Below are positions 23,524 to 33,297 of a stretch of DNA of 64,000 bases, in pieces. A program made the translations under genes and the position numbers. The notes below the pieces were generated by a model that was given only the letters and a program-made list of their open reading frames with translations, was not told where the DNA came from and searched no databases. The DNA comes from Phytophthora sp. 'mugwort' (Eukaryota; Oomycota; Peronosporomycetes; Peronosporales; Peronosporaceae), in assembly GCA_033558025.1 (NCBI GenBank), contig JAUCEF010000007.1, forward strand, positions 8,618,001-8,682,000, read 5' to 3'. The stretch's first letter is position 1; each line of letters begins with the position of its first letter.

Positions 23524-24135
23524 TTGCTCGTCGTTGAGGCGATGGTGAAGGGCTCTGAGAAGCCATGGATCATATTGATCGATTCCGGAGCATCGGGCAA
23601 TTACGCTCGATGCTCCACGATGGAAGGAAGTCAGCAATACGCCGAGGCGCTCAGGAAGCGCAGGAGTTGCATCATCACTGTTCGCCTAGCGACGGGGACC
23701 CGCGTCGCGATGTCTAAGGTTCCTGTGAACCTGAGCGTGAAGTTTCTCGACTTCGATAGAGTTGAACGCTCTCTGGTCCTGGATCTGGATTCGAGGTACG
23801 ACCTCATCCTGGGCATGTCATGGCTGGAGCGCTATGAGCCATGGTTTGATTGGAGTTCGAAGACTTTGGGCGCACCGCGCCTTACCCCTGGTGGAATTTT
23901 GGTGAGTCATGAAGCCACCTCGGCTAGGAAGCAAAAGCGCTTTTGGCGTGGGCACTGGACCGAGTCGATCAACGTGCTGGACATCGGAGTATCCGAACTT
24001 GTAGTCACGGAAGGTGGTGAAGACAAGAGTCCCGAGCAAAGCTCTTGGGTTGTGACTGGAGCGGCAGGAAACCCGCTGGGTGACACAGGTGACATGTGTC
24101 ACGAAAACGAAACTCGTCATGATGACGGTGTGTAG
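23524..24135 (+). CDS. Aspartic protease region of gypsy family 1
   Basis: An open frame of about 203 codons. The active-site motif ILIDSGASGNYA lies near residues 17-28, and LDSRYDLILGMSWLERYEPW near residue 95-115 is the second half of the retropepsin-like fold. The protein would be released from a gag-pol polyprotein and cut it into mature parts. The frame here is whole, but it is isolated by stops on both sides. The next frame (24145-24657, 170 codons, rich in Ala, Asp and Ser, ending before the reverse transcriptase) is probably the linker to the polymerase. Confidence 0.75.
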   Translation: MLVVEAMVKGSEKPWIILIDSGASGNYARCSTMEGSQQYAEALRKRRSCIITVRLATGTRVAMSKVPVNLSVKFLDFDRVERSLVLDLDSRYDLILGMSWLERYEPWFDWSSKTLGAPRLTPGGILVSHEATSARKQKRFWRGHWTESINVLDIGVSELVVTEGGEDKSPEQSSWVVTGAAGNPLGDTGDMCHENETRHDDGV

Positions 24136-24659
24136 TTACACGCCATGTGTGGTGTGGCCGAGCGGGGGCCGGGCCATCAAGGCCAAGGGTCCACTGGTGG
24201 AGGTGACGTGGCACGTAATCCACGGGGTGGAGACTGCGAGCATCGCAGCTCTGCGACGGTTGTCGGTCAAGACATACCAGTCTCGGGTGAAAAGCACACG
24301 GTGCAAGCACCTGGAGACGCAGCTGATGTGACTGTTAGGACCTCTCCGAAACAAACAGCCGCAGCGGGGAGAAGGCTACGACGCCAAGCGTCAGTCATGA
24401 GACGCAGAGCGTCTGATGCGTCTAGCATGACGAGTGACGATACGCCTGGTGATAGCGAGCAGCTATATACACTTGTCAACGATGTGACAGGGGAAGTCGA
24501 TGACGACATCAATCTAGAGGCTATGCCCACTGCGGACGCTCTGTTGGAGCTGGACGAAATGTCCATGGCCGAGTTCGGCGACGCCTTGAAGGCCGGCGAG
24601 TTACCCGAGCTGTTCATTCTACGACCTGAAGAGGAGTTAAACTCGCCGTCGCTTTAGGA

Positions 24660-25560
24660 TAAAACAGTCCTGGCGGACACCAAGAAGGCGCTGAATGCGC
24701 GGGCAGGATCCTCGATCCTCAAGGACCCCTCGGATCCGTACTACCCTTTGGTGAGGGAATATCAAGACGTGGTCTCGAAGGAACCTCCCACGAGGCTACC
24801 TCCGGATCGAGGTGTACACCATGAGATTGACCTGGTTCCTGGACCAAGTACTGCGTGACAAGGCAGTGGCATTTGCCACAAGAACGGTGTGACGTCATTA
24901 ACGCGTTCTTCTGTGCTAAGAACGAGGCGGGTATGGTGCGCGAGAGCAAGTCTCCGCACTCAACGCCTACGTTCTGTGTCAGAAAGCCGAATGGCAAGTG
25001 GCAATCGTTCATGCTTTAATAAGCTCAACGCGGCCACCATTCCGGCTCAAAAGCTTATTCCTAGGAAGGACGTTCTCCAGAACAACATGACGGGGTGTAC
25101 GGTGTACAATACCCTCGACTGGTCGATGGATACTATCAATTGCTCATGCAAGCAAGCGATATTCCGCTTACAGCGGTCAGCACTCCGAGCGGTATGCTCT
25201 GGGAGTGGCTAGTAATACCCCAAGGGCTGTCAAATGCGCCTGCGACGTTCAATCGTCTTATGGCGCAACTGTTCAGGCCCCATAGGGCGTATGCTCAGAC
25301 ATACTTCGTCGATATATTCGTCCATAGTCGTGCGGAGCACGGAAAGACTGAAGTGGAGAACCACATTGAGTACCTGCGAGCAGTGCTCGAGCGCATGCGC
25401 ACACACAAGTTGTATGCCAGCATGACACGTGTGTCTTCGGCGCTGAAGTCATTGGGAAGCGAGACCTTCGAGCGGATCCCGCTAAGGTCAAGGCCATTGT
25501 AGACTGACTGATTCCCAAGAACCGGAAAGACTTACGAAAGCGGCTTGGCCTGTCCAATTA
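24660..25560 (+). pseudogene. Reverse transcriptase of gypsy family 1, catalytic Asp lost
   Basis: The fragments YPLVREYQDVVSKEPP (24742-24790), FCVRKPNGKW (24972) and IPRKDVLQNNM (25058) are the fingers of a gypsy reverse transcriptase; from 25095 a further frame has DGYYQLLMQASDIPLTAVST, then PQGLSNAPATFNRLM and YAQTYFVDIFVHS. The YFVDI block should be YFDDI: the first of the two metal-binding Asp residues is Val. Stops and frameshifts at about 24857, 25010 and 25500 add to the damage. The same substitution is present in the inverted copy near 51151-51139. Confidence 0.8.
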
Positions 25561-26281
25561 CTTGCACAAGTACAGCAAAAACTATGCTGAGGTGGCAAGG
25601 CCACGTCCAAATCTCCTTAAGAAGGATGTGGACTGGTGTTGGGACACAGCATCAAGCGGCTTTTGAAGCCATTAAGGAGAGTCTCCTTCAGGCGCCGATC
25701 CTGGCGCTGCCAGATCCCGATCGTCCTTTCAATGTCGTCTGTGACGCGTCGGACTTTGCCATCGGCAGTGCTTTGTTGCAAGCAGACACTGAAGGGCATG
25801 AACGCGTAATCGCGTTTGATCTCGCCAGCTTAAGGCTGCTGAGAATAACTATCCCGTTCATGACAAAGAGCTACTTGCGATGAAGTATGCGCTCGTCAAA
25901 TTCAGGGTTCACCTGCTCGGCTCCAAGGCGTTTGTGATCTATACTGATCATGCGTCGCTACGCACTGCGACGCAGTCACCTCACCTCTATCAGAGAATGG
26001 CCCGTTGGCTTTCCTTCTTTGCGGAGTACAACTTCGAGGTGAAGTACAAGCCTGGCAGGCAGAACGTCTTGGCTGATGCGTTATCACACGGGCCAGAATA
26101 TGAGATCGCTCATGTCACGACGGTGACTTCGTCTGTGACAGACTTGATCCGCGCGGCGTACGCGCGTGACGAGTCCTGCGTAACTCTGCTACATGCGCTA
26201 GGAAGCGCGGAGTTTGCTAACTCAGATATTAAGCTGTCAGCGCGGTTGCGCGCGAGGGCTGCGTCGATACACTCTCGATGA
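25545..26281 (+). pseudogene. RNase H region of gypsy family 1
   Basis: The block NVVCDASDFAIGSALLQAD (25732-25785) carries the first Asp of the RNase H fold; after a frame change at about 25850, MKYALVKFRVHLLGSKAFVI and YTDHASL (25880-25962) carry further parts. VKYKPGRQNVLADALS (26040-26086) is the usual link to the integrase. The domain removes the RNA template from the RNA-DNA hybrid. Only frame breaks disturb it. Confidence 0.8.
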
Positions 26282-27490
26282 TGGCCTATTGTACTACGGT
26301 ACTGGTCCCGAAGCCACCCACGTGTCGTGGTTCCTCACGAAGAGGATCTTAAGTATCGTATCCTTTATGAGGCACATGATACCCCACGGGGCGGTCATCT
26401 CGGTCGAGAAAGACCTACAGCTCGGTGAGCTCCCACTATTGGTGGCCGAAGCTTTACAGGTTGGTCAGTACGTATATACGCACGTTTGAGACGTGTCAAG
26501 GGGTTAAACCCTCGCCACACTCGGCTGCGCCGTTGGCCAGCTTGCCTGCACCCACGCGGTGCTGGCAATCCATGAGTATGGGCTTTGGGGTTCGGCCTGC
26601 CACGGGATGCGGCGGGCAACACGGGCATTGTGGTCTTTGTCGACGATTGAGCAAGATGGCGCATTTAGCGACGGTGCCAGACTCCATCGATGGAGAAGGA
26701 ACAGCCACGCTGTTCATGGATCGTTCTTTTCGACAGCATGGTCTGCCAGAGGCAATTGTCTCGAATCGAGATCCCCGTTTCACGGGTAAGTTTTGGACGT
26801 CGGTCTATAGGTGCTCGGCACTCGACTCGACATGATGTCCACAGCGGACCATCCACCGATGGTCAGACCGAACGCGTGAATCGCGTAGTCGAAGACATGT
26901 TTCGGAGTGTCTGGGCGACAGACCCAAGCAATGGAGCGCCATGTTCCCACGCGTTGAGTTTGCATTGAACAATGCGGTGCATGCCTCGACAGATTTCACC
27001 CGTTCTATTTGAACGGTCTCACACACCTTCGCGTCCCGCTGACGCCACCACTCCGTGGTTCTGGGCTTAGTGGGGGAGGGCTAGCCGATGGGCTATCTGA
27101 TATCAGCCCAGCTGCAGTTCGCAGGCAAGTTGACACGTTCGTGTCTACGCGTTTAAGCGTCTTACAATAAGTATGCGATGTGATGGCTGAAAGCCAAGAT
27201 GTTCAGAAGGAACAGGCTGATGCAAGGACAGAAGCAACATTGAAGTGCTTAACGCGGGTGACAAAGTTTTATTAAACGCAAAAAACCTACATACACATGC
27301 AGTGCCTGTGGTCTTTAAGACCAAGTTGCGCCCGCGCTTCATTGGACCTTTTAAGGTCGTGGCCAGGAAGGGCCTTGCGCGTACACGCTCAATCTTCCGA
27401 AGAAGATGCGTACACACCCCGTGTTTTACGTAGGTTTCCTTAAGCCATATCGAGACCCGGCTCGGGTGAGCGTGGAGGGTTTGGCGCCAT
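26282..27490 (+). pseudogene. Integrase of gypsy family 1, fragmented
   Basis: A partial zinc-binding N-terminus (HLGREK-like bases at 26396-26410) is followed by the core. WQSMSMGFG near 26563 corresponds to the strand with the first catalytic Asp, but the Asp reads as Gly in this copy; SNRDPRFTGKFW near 26762 has the second Asp; and TDGQTERVNRVVED near 26856-26900 has the Glu. The C-terminal domain is at 27245-27490 (NAGDKVLLNAKNLHT, FIGPFKVVARKG). A 2-bp insertion (GCGCGT at 27377) breaks the frame compared with the copy at 54790-55035. Integrase inserts the cDNA into the genome; this copy cannot. Confidence 0.75.
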
Positions 27491-27495
27491 AGCCG

Positions 27496-28053
27496 GTGGC
27501 TGGCCAAAGTGCTGGAGGCGCACGAGGAGGTCCAACTGACCACGTAGCTCGGCGAGCGAACGGTCCAGCGCCTCGAAGCGACGAGCAGAGGACTGATCCA
27601 GGAGCTCTAGGCGGTTGGCAACCGAGGCAGGAGACTAAAACCAGTCGACCCGATGATGCATGGCATCGATCTCGTCAACGAGACGGTCACGATGACTCGC
27701 TCCCCACTGCAGCGAATCGAACAGGGTCTGCACCCGCCTCTCGACCGCTAATAGATCGTTGCGACTCGCAGCGCGAGGATCCAGTCGGTCATCGACCTCC
27801 GCCGCCGTTGCGCGATGAGCAGGGAACTTCCCACTATCATGTGGAGCGCTTAGTGGCACGGCGTCGTCGCCAGGGTCGTACCCAATATCTTGTGAAGTGG
27901 AGGGGTTATCATCCCTTACAGAATACTTGGGAGTACGAGGTTCCCCTCCGGCAAGATTGCCCTGCCGTCGTGGGCGCTTTCGATCGACGCGATCAGCAGA
28001 GCCCCGAGGGCCAGCGACCGAGGTGTCGCTCGCCTGCCGCTTCCCGGCAATAG
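27496..28053 (+). CDS. Integrase C-terminal extension with chromodomain, family 1
   Basis: An open frame of 185 codons. The first 110 residues are low in complexity and rich in Arg, Gly and Asp. From about 27829 it reads SHYHVERLVARRR, then QYLVKWRGYHPLQNTWE, a clear chromodomain (the W-x-x-Y and N-T-W-E positions are kept). In chromoviral gypsy elements this domain at the end of integrase binds histone H3 marks and steers insertion to heterochromatin. The same sequence occurs at 55039-55596. Confidence 0.75.
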   Translation: MAGQSAGGARGGPTDHVARRANGPAPRSDEQRTDPGALGGWQPRQETKTSRPDDAWHRSRQRDGHDDSLPTAANRTGSAPASRPLIDRCDSQREDPVGHRPPPPLRDEQGTSHYHVERLVARRRRQGRTQYLVKWRGYHPLQNTWEYEVPLRQDCPAVVGAFDRRDQQSPEGQRPRCRSPAASRQ

Positions 28054-29190
28054 CCGCTGGGGGCCCAAGGCCAGCAGTCGAGCTGTCGCTCTGGTCTTGA
28101 GCTTCGCAAACTCAAAACGGAGTCGACGTTCGACTCGAACATCCGTTTCACTGAAACTAGCCCGAAGCGCATCAATGCAAGAGAGCTTGCGAGCTCCTTC
28201 CACCCAACTTTGGAACTGTCCATCGTCTTCCCAAGACGTGTCTCCTGACATGAGCACGACTGGATAAGTCTGCATCGGTGGAACCGAGTCGTGCCGAGCT
28301 TGCACTTGCAGGCGCTCACGATTCTCGCGCTGAGTAGTCACTTGAGGAGTCAAGTATCTCTCTGAGAGATTCTCGCGCGGCGAGCCCGTCGGGTGTTGCG
28401 GCCGCAGGCCCAATCACATACGTGTTAAGCAACTCCGGTGCTACTCGGCGAGCCACTTCGCTGGGATCGCGAGGCTCAAAGCCATAGTCACGACGTGACG
28501 GGGTAAACAATGGCCGAGCCATAGGTCGCCTCGAACGTGGGAGCTGCGGATCAGCCGCGAGCTGTTGCTCCTGGACTTCGTCAAAAGATTAGTGACGACA
28601 CCAGATCCCCTGGGATCGTCTGTTTTCCCCCGCGAAGGTAGCGGAGGCGCATTGCGCACGACTCATGGAGTCGAAAGCTCGAAAGGACTCGTAGCGCGCA
28701 GTTGGCGGCGCGGCCTCGACGAGCGGACAGGGCTACTACCCGTCATGGACTCAGTGTAGTCGACCTCGTCTTCGCCTTCCACAAGGTCGTCAAAGAGGAC
28801 GTCTCGCGCGAAGCGTACGGGGGCACTGCCTCCAGCGATTTCGACGCCTCCACTCATGGTCCTTTGACCGTATCGGCGCTTGTGTGCTGAGTGATACTCT
28901 CGCACCGACAGCCGCGAGGGTGCGGGTGGCGCACGGTCAGAGACTTCTCCCATACGGGGTGGCGAAGATAACAAAGGTGTCGGAGACACAGAGGGGCTTA
29001 GCCCGCGGCGAGGGCTGTTATAGAGGCGAACGAGGAGGTCAAAGACCAATTGGCTGTTGACATCTGATTGTGAACACTCGATGCGGAACAAACAATGAAA
29101 CGCTCTTGGAGCGGAAGGTTCCGAGCCTTTTTCGATTGATACGATCAGACCCTCGTGGATACGGTGTGTCCACGGTTTGGTGGGGGAGAG
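27916..29190 (-). CDS. Antisense coding-like module of gypsy family 1 (unknown protein)
   Basis: Against the element's direction, three neighbouring frames follow each other: one ends at 28663 (from the LTR side, with MSGGVEIAGGSAPVRFARD near 28858 and VLFDDLVEGEDEVDYTESM), the next at 28522-28316 (MARPLFTPSRRDYGFEPRD) and the last from about 28330 to 27916 (TYPVVLMSGDTSWEDDGQFQ, then VERRLRFEFAKLKT). Each fragment has normal amino-acid composition, acidic and hydrophobic blocks, and few rare patches, unlike the sense strand there. Two or three frame changes separate them, so this copy is probably broken. The total would be about 350-400 residues. No domain is recognised. Part of the last fragment overlaps the chromodomain region on the other strand. 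Confidence 0.5.
29178..29190 (+). promoter_or_regulatory. Polypurine tract before the 3' LTR, family 1
   Basis: TGGTGGGGGAGAG abuts the 3' LTR, as expected for the primer of plus-strand synthesis. The same bases are found at 56721-56733. Confidence 0.75.
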
Positions 29191-29585
29191 TGTAACGGGG
29201 TTACACGAAGGTAGCACGAGTGTAACCGTGCTACGTGTCACCTTGTAGTAAGTGGTACTTGGTACCACTTGGATTAACAGGATTTCAGTACGTGGCCACA
29301 GGGCCACTGGATATGCATTTGACTAGGTTTAACTATGGTAGATAGTTAGAGTCATACATTTACACCACAGGCGGCTTTGCCGCAGATAAGCAAACAAATA
29401 ACAGTTCAGTTTTAGCATTAAGAGAGTATTGCCCTAGGTTTAGGAATACTGACTCTTTGAGTCTCTAGTGGTATAACTAGATTGATCTGAGCCTCTGCGG
29501 AAACCTTAAGGTTAGGATAACCACAGCTAAGACTCGGGGGGTCATACATCTTCCTCCGACGCACCACGCTACGCAGCCCGCTGCA
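29191..29585 (+). repeat. 3' LTR of gypsy family 1
   Basis: 395 bp, begins TGTAACGGGGTTACA and ends CTGCA; followed by the target duplicate CTTCT. By eye it is closer to the LTR at 56734-57128 (about five differences) than to its own 5' LTR (about ten). Confidence 0.9.
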
Positions 29586-31712
29586 CTTCTGGTACCGTAC
29601 CGGACGTCTTTCTGAAAGAGATGGGGGAGAATGGCTGGCATGAGTGGACTACCCACACGCCCTACGAGCATTTAATGGAGTCATACAAGCCACAATCACC
29701 CGATTGGCTACGCGAAGACTACACCAATTTGTACAACGGAGGTGCGGGGCCAACATCAAGAACGCTAAGAGCTGCTACAACGCCGTCAGGCGCGTACTAT
29801 TTCTTCATGCAGCCGGAGCTGTGGGATGCGATTGCCGATGAATCTAACGGCTACTTGGAGGCCACGCTTGACGAGCGCGTCCGAGGACAACACGCGAAGC
29901 AACTGGTGCGCGAGCAGAAGCACCCTGCATTCAAGAGCAAGTCGCCCGAATTGATTCGAGAAAAACTGGAAGAGGAGCCTGAATTACTGACCGAGACCTG
30001 TGCCTATTTGTTAGGCTATTGATGGCACGATCAATTGTTCCTAACAAGGAAAAGATAGCGAGCTATTGTCGAACTACCGATGAGGGCGCGATTCCTCGGG
30101 GCTGCTTTGGGCAATTCCTGAAGCGAGATCCGTTCATGCATCTGTCTCGCAATCTACACTTCAGTCCAAGTAATGATGCGCGCGCCGCCACGAACCGAGC
30201 GTGGAAGCTATGGCCGATGATTGACGTTCTAAGCGACGCTTTGTTGCTGGCTATACACCTCCGACTGTAATGGCATTTGACGAAGCCATGCTGCCGTCGA
30301 GGTCTATCTTCAATCGCATGCGCGCGTACATGAAGGACAAGCCGCATAAGTGGGGGGCCAAGCTCTTCATGCTCTGCTGCTCAACCACGGCCTACTGTAT
30401 CCGGTATCTTGTGTTTTGGCACATAAGTGATCTTAACGTGTACGTGCATGTTAATGCCACGGATGGCTTGCATGTACAGCTTTGAAGTTTATTGCAGTAA
30501 AAACGAGAGAGGAGGTACAATTAATTCCACGGACTACAAATCAGGTCCAGCAGCAGTTGTGCGGAATCTGAAGGAAATGTTCGGATCAACGGCACCTGTC
30601 AATGGCGAAATGCGACTCGTAGTTCCCGACCGACTCTATCATCTGTACCGCTGTCCCATGCAGCTACTGACAATGAGCTTGTATACTATTGGTACTTGTG
30701 CGGACGGATTGACAAGGATTGAGCACTAAGCTCATTCCGAAAAAGAAGAAGGGCGCCAAAACGCCGCCAAACGTACCGAAGAACCGACCGGCAGACATCG
30801 TTCACTGTTACGGACGCCTTGCATTACCTGATACGAAGCTGCTTCGCTGGTGGGATACTCGGGCGATATGCTCAGCACTGGCGGCAGCGTGAAGATGGAC
30901 CCCATCGTGCGTCGTGATAAGATGACTGGTGAGCAACACGAAGTTGTTTGCCCGCGATCGTGAAAGATTACCAGACATACATGGGCGGCGTGGATGTGCA
31001 AGACCAGTTGCGTCTGCAGCGGTAAGTACTGATATCGTGTATATACAAACTTGTACCTGCCTCTAATCGTGTATGTACATGCAACAGGTATTCGCTCCAG
31101 CTCTGCATCAAGTACAAAAAGTACTACAAGTTCCTCTTCTTAGGGCTTGTCGATCTCGCTGTCAGCAACGCCTATATTGTCTACAACGTTGCTCCGCTGC
31201 TGAAAACTGCCCAAGATCAACCACGTAAAGTTGGCAAGGCAGCTACATCTAGAGCTATATCAACTGCGGGATGAAGACTGGGAGATCCTGCTACGTGACG
31301 AGAGCCTACAGACGACGCCATCACAGGCTTCGAAAGTTGCTAGAGTCCGCCAGGGTGCGCACAAGCCGGTACTAAACGATGAATGGTGGCCGCGCAATAA
31401 TAACGTTGGCAGAAAACAACGACCAAGGGCATGCAAGGTCTGCTCGCTGCTCAAAGGCACGGATAATGCTCGCGGAGGCGACTCCTTCATATACTGCAGC
31501 AGTGCAAGCCGCCAACCGCTCCCAAGCGGCCCAAGGCTTGGCGGATATTCCTTTGCGAGAAGATGCGGCATGCAGTGAACGGGAAGCTCATGTCCTGCTT
31601 CGATATCGGGCACAAGGTGTGCCGCAATGGCACACCGCTTCCGACAAAGGATGGGAAGAAGATAACCATCCGTCGCGCGAACGCCTGTGCGACAGGTAAA
31701 CGCGAGTGCTGA

Positions 31713-33297
31713 GGAAGGAGACGAGGGGGGGTGCGAGTGTTGCACAATCAGCTGATGAGTCCAGCGCCGACCGTCCTCCGGCGCCAAAGCGGGCCCGTCC
31801 TTCACTGGGGGCAGCGACAACTGATTGAACAGCTGGTAGTGCCCATCGAATCCTATTAGTTTTTGTATGCCGAATTTTCGTGTCATTCAGCTCAGTTGCA
31901 TATGTTCTTGTTGCTCCGTGCTCTGTGCGCGGTAGTCGCGGCTGTGCTTGCCGTTGACATGGTTCTATCACACAAGTTGCCCACGTTTCTTGTAGATCAT
32001 ACATGCTGTCAGAGTTAGCTTGTATTTCGAGGTACAAATAATTTAGATCATACAGGATAGAGGAAAACCAGCCACTACGGGATATGTTTGACTCGAGGCT
32101 ATCCACTATACACGTTACTAAAAACATGAAGTGGTTTGTATGGAAACCCTTACCCGCATATACGTTACAGCACCTAGGGTTCAGGTAGTGGGGGGAACTG
32201 ATAACGCTCGGGTTCAAGGGGTTAAGATGCGGCCAACGCCACAGGCCAAGGTCACTTTTCCTTTCCGGGTTATCCGGGTAAGGAGCCAGTTTGTGTGATG
32301 ATTAATCCTGACGCATAGAGTATTGTTGGTTTGTTGCAATATTTGGCTTGCTATTCGCGACTAATATCGATGCCATCACCGAGCAAGCAATTGCAAAAAT
32401 CTATGAGTTCATGCACAGTGTTCTTTGGAGGTCTTTGCTGTTGGGTACGGATTCCAACAGTAATTGGGTACGTCAGTCTTTTAGTTTCCAGCGATATCTC
32501 GTTGGGGAAATGCTTTATTCATTTTCCGCCACACCAGGGCGCGGCGTGGCGGGTTAGCTGCGAAGAGGAGAATTCGAAAGTGAGCACTGCCGTCGCGTGC
32601 TCACCGACCTCCCGCGGGTTCTATCTCTACATACTGCGACATCGGGCAACTACGCCTTCCTCGCCAACTTATCTAGCCTAGGCTATTCCGTTGACTCTGC
32701 AACCTCCAACTTGCTATCCGTTGGAGATCCGCTGTAGGTAGGAAAACAAATCCGGCCCATAAATCACTATCAGGTGCTCGCGAAAAAAAAGCATCAGCAC
32801 TATTGCCCAGGTGCATGAACCTAAAATTATCTACTTGGTACTGCGTGAAGAGGAATACGTATATACGTAGTATTGTTGATCTCAGTTTCTCTGTCACCAG
32901 GGCAGTAGTGAACAACTAACGGGCGAACCTTAAGTGTGGTAGGCTGGGTAGACCAGATCAAAGGTCAGGCTTCATAGTGCTGACACACAACACGGCGGGG
33001 GTCATGAAAAAAAATCGAGCGTCCCACACGAATGACCATCCTGTTAGGATCGCACTTAATGACCAGTTAACGAAGCACTTCCAACCCAGGTACATGATTC
33101 CGGCAGTTATGGTTTTGTATTCGCACTCGTTCGTCTCCTGGTTTGTCACTAAGGAATCACCATGCTCTGTGAGCTCAAATATATGGCGTGCTTTATCATT
33201 TGCCGCTCGAATAGCCAATGAGAGCCCAACCGTCAACAATATCGATCTCTTACAACCCGATCTTCCTTCGAGGGCTCAAGTCACCCCAAATCCAAAG
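31713..33297. other. Spacer upstream of catalase-peroxidase 1
   Basis: About 1.6 kb. Its start holds the end of the piggyBac-like element, with a C-rich putative terminus before TTAA at 32222-32225. The rest is AT-rich and must contain the promoter of the catalase-peroxidase gene. A frame open upstream to 32977 in phase with that gene has no protein-like sequence. Confidence 0.4.

Larger units (their letters stand above)
21949..29585 (+). mobile_element. Chromodomain Ty3/gypsy LTR retrotransposon, family 1, full-length but defective
   Basis: Two LTRs (21949-22344 and 29191-29585) enclose gag, protease, reverse transcriptase, RNase H, integrase and a chromodomain in the usual gypsy order. The 5-bp duplication CTTCT lies at 21944-21948 and 29586-29590. 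Frames are broken in many places and one catalytic residue is lost (see the reverse-transcriptase entry). A 1.1-kb antisense coding-like module lies before the 3' LTR. Confidence 0.9.
21931..31712 (+). pseudogene. piggyBac-like transposase gene, split by a gypsy insertion
   Basis: The ATG at 21931 and five more codons (to 21948) precede the gypsy element; the frame resumes exactly after the 5-bp duplication at 29591 (GTVPDVFLKEMGENG). The body then follows the DDE_Tnp_1_7 family: GCFGQFLKRDPFMHLSRNLH near 30100, FDEAMLPSRS (about 30278) with the first acidic residues, MKDKPHKWGAKLFMLC (30330-30380), and MGGVDVQDQLRLQRYS near 30981. Introns are visible at 30404-30479 and 31022-31087, both splitting an Arg codon. 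A Cys-rich tail (RACKVCSLLKG, then YCSSC-like) ends at the TGA at 31710-31712. A frameshift near 30235, stops and the insertion make it inactive. piggyBac transposases cut at TTAA; a TTAA follows a C-rich putative end at 32222-32225. Confidence 0.75.

Noticed and set aside
31588..32217. Minus-strand open frame of 209 codons
   Set aside because: It runs antisense over the C-terminal part of the piggyBac-like gene and its end; composition is odd and no motif is seen.
32977..33297. In-frame extension of catalase-peroxidase 1 to an upstream ATG
   Set aside because: The extension has no signal peptide or protein-like composition, and the ATG at 33298 gives a signal peptide that matches the start of copy 2.
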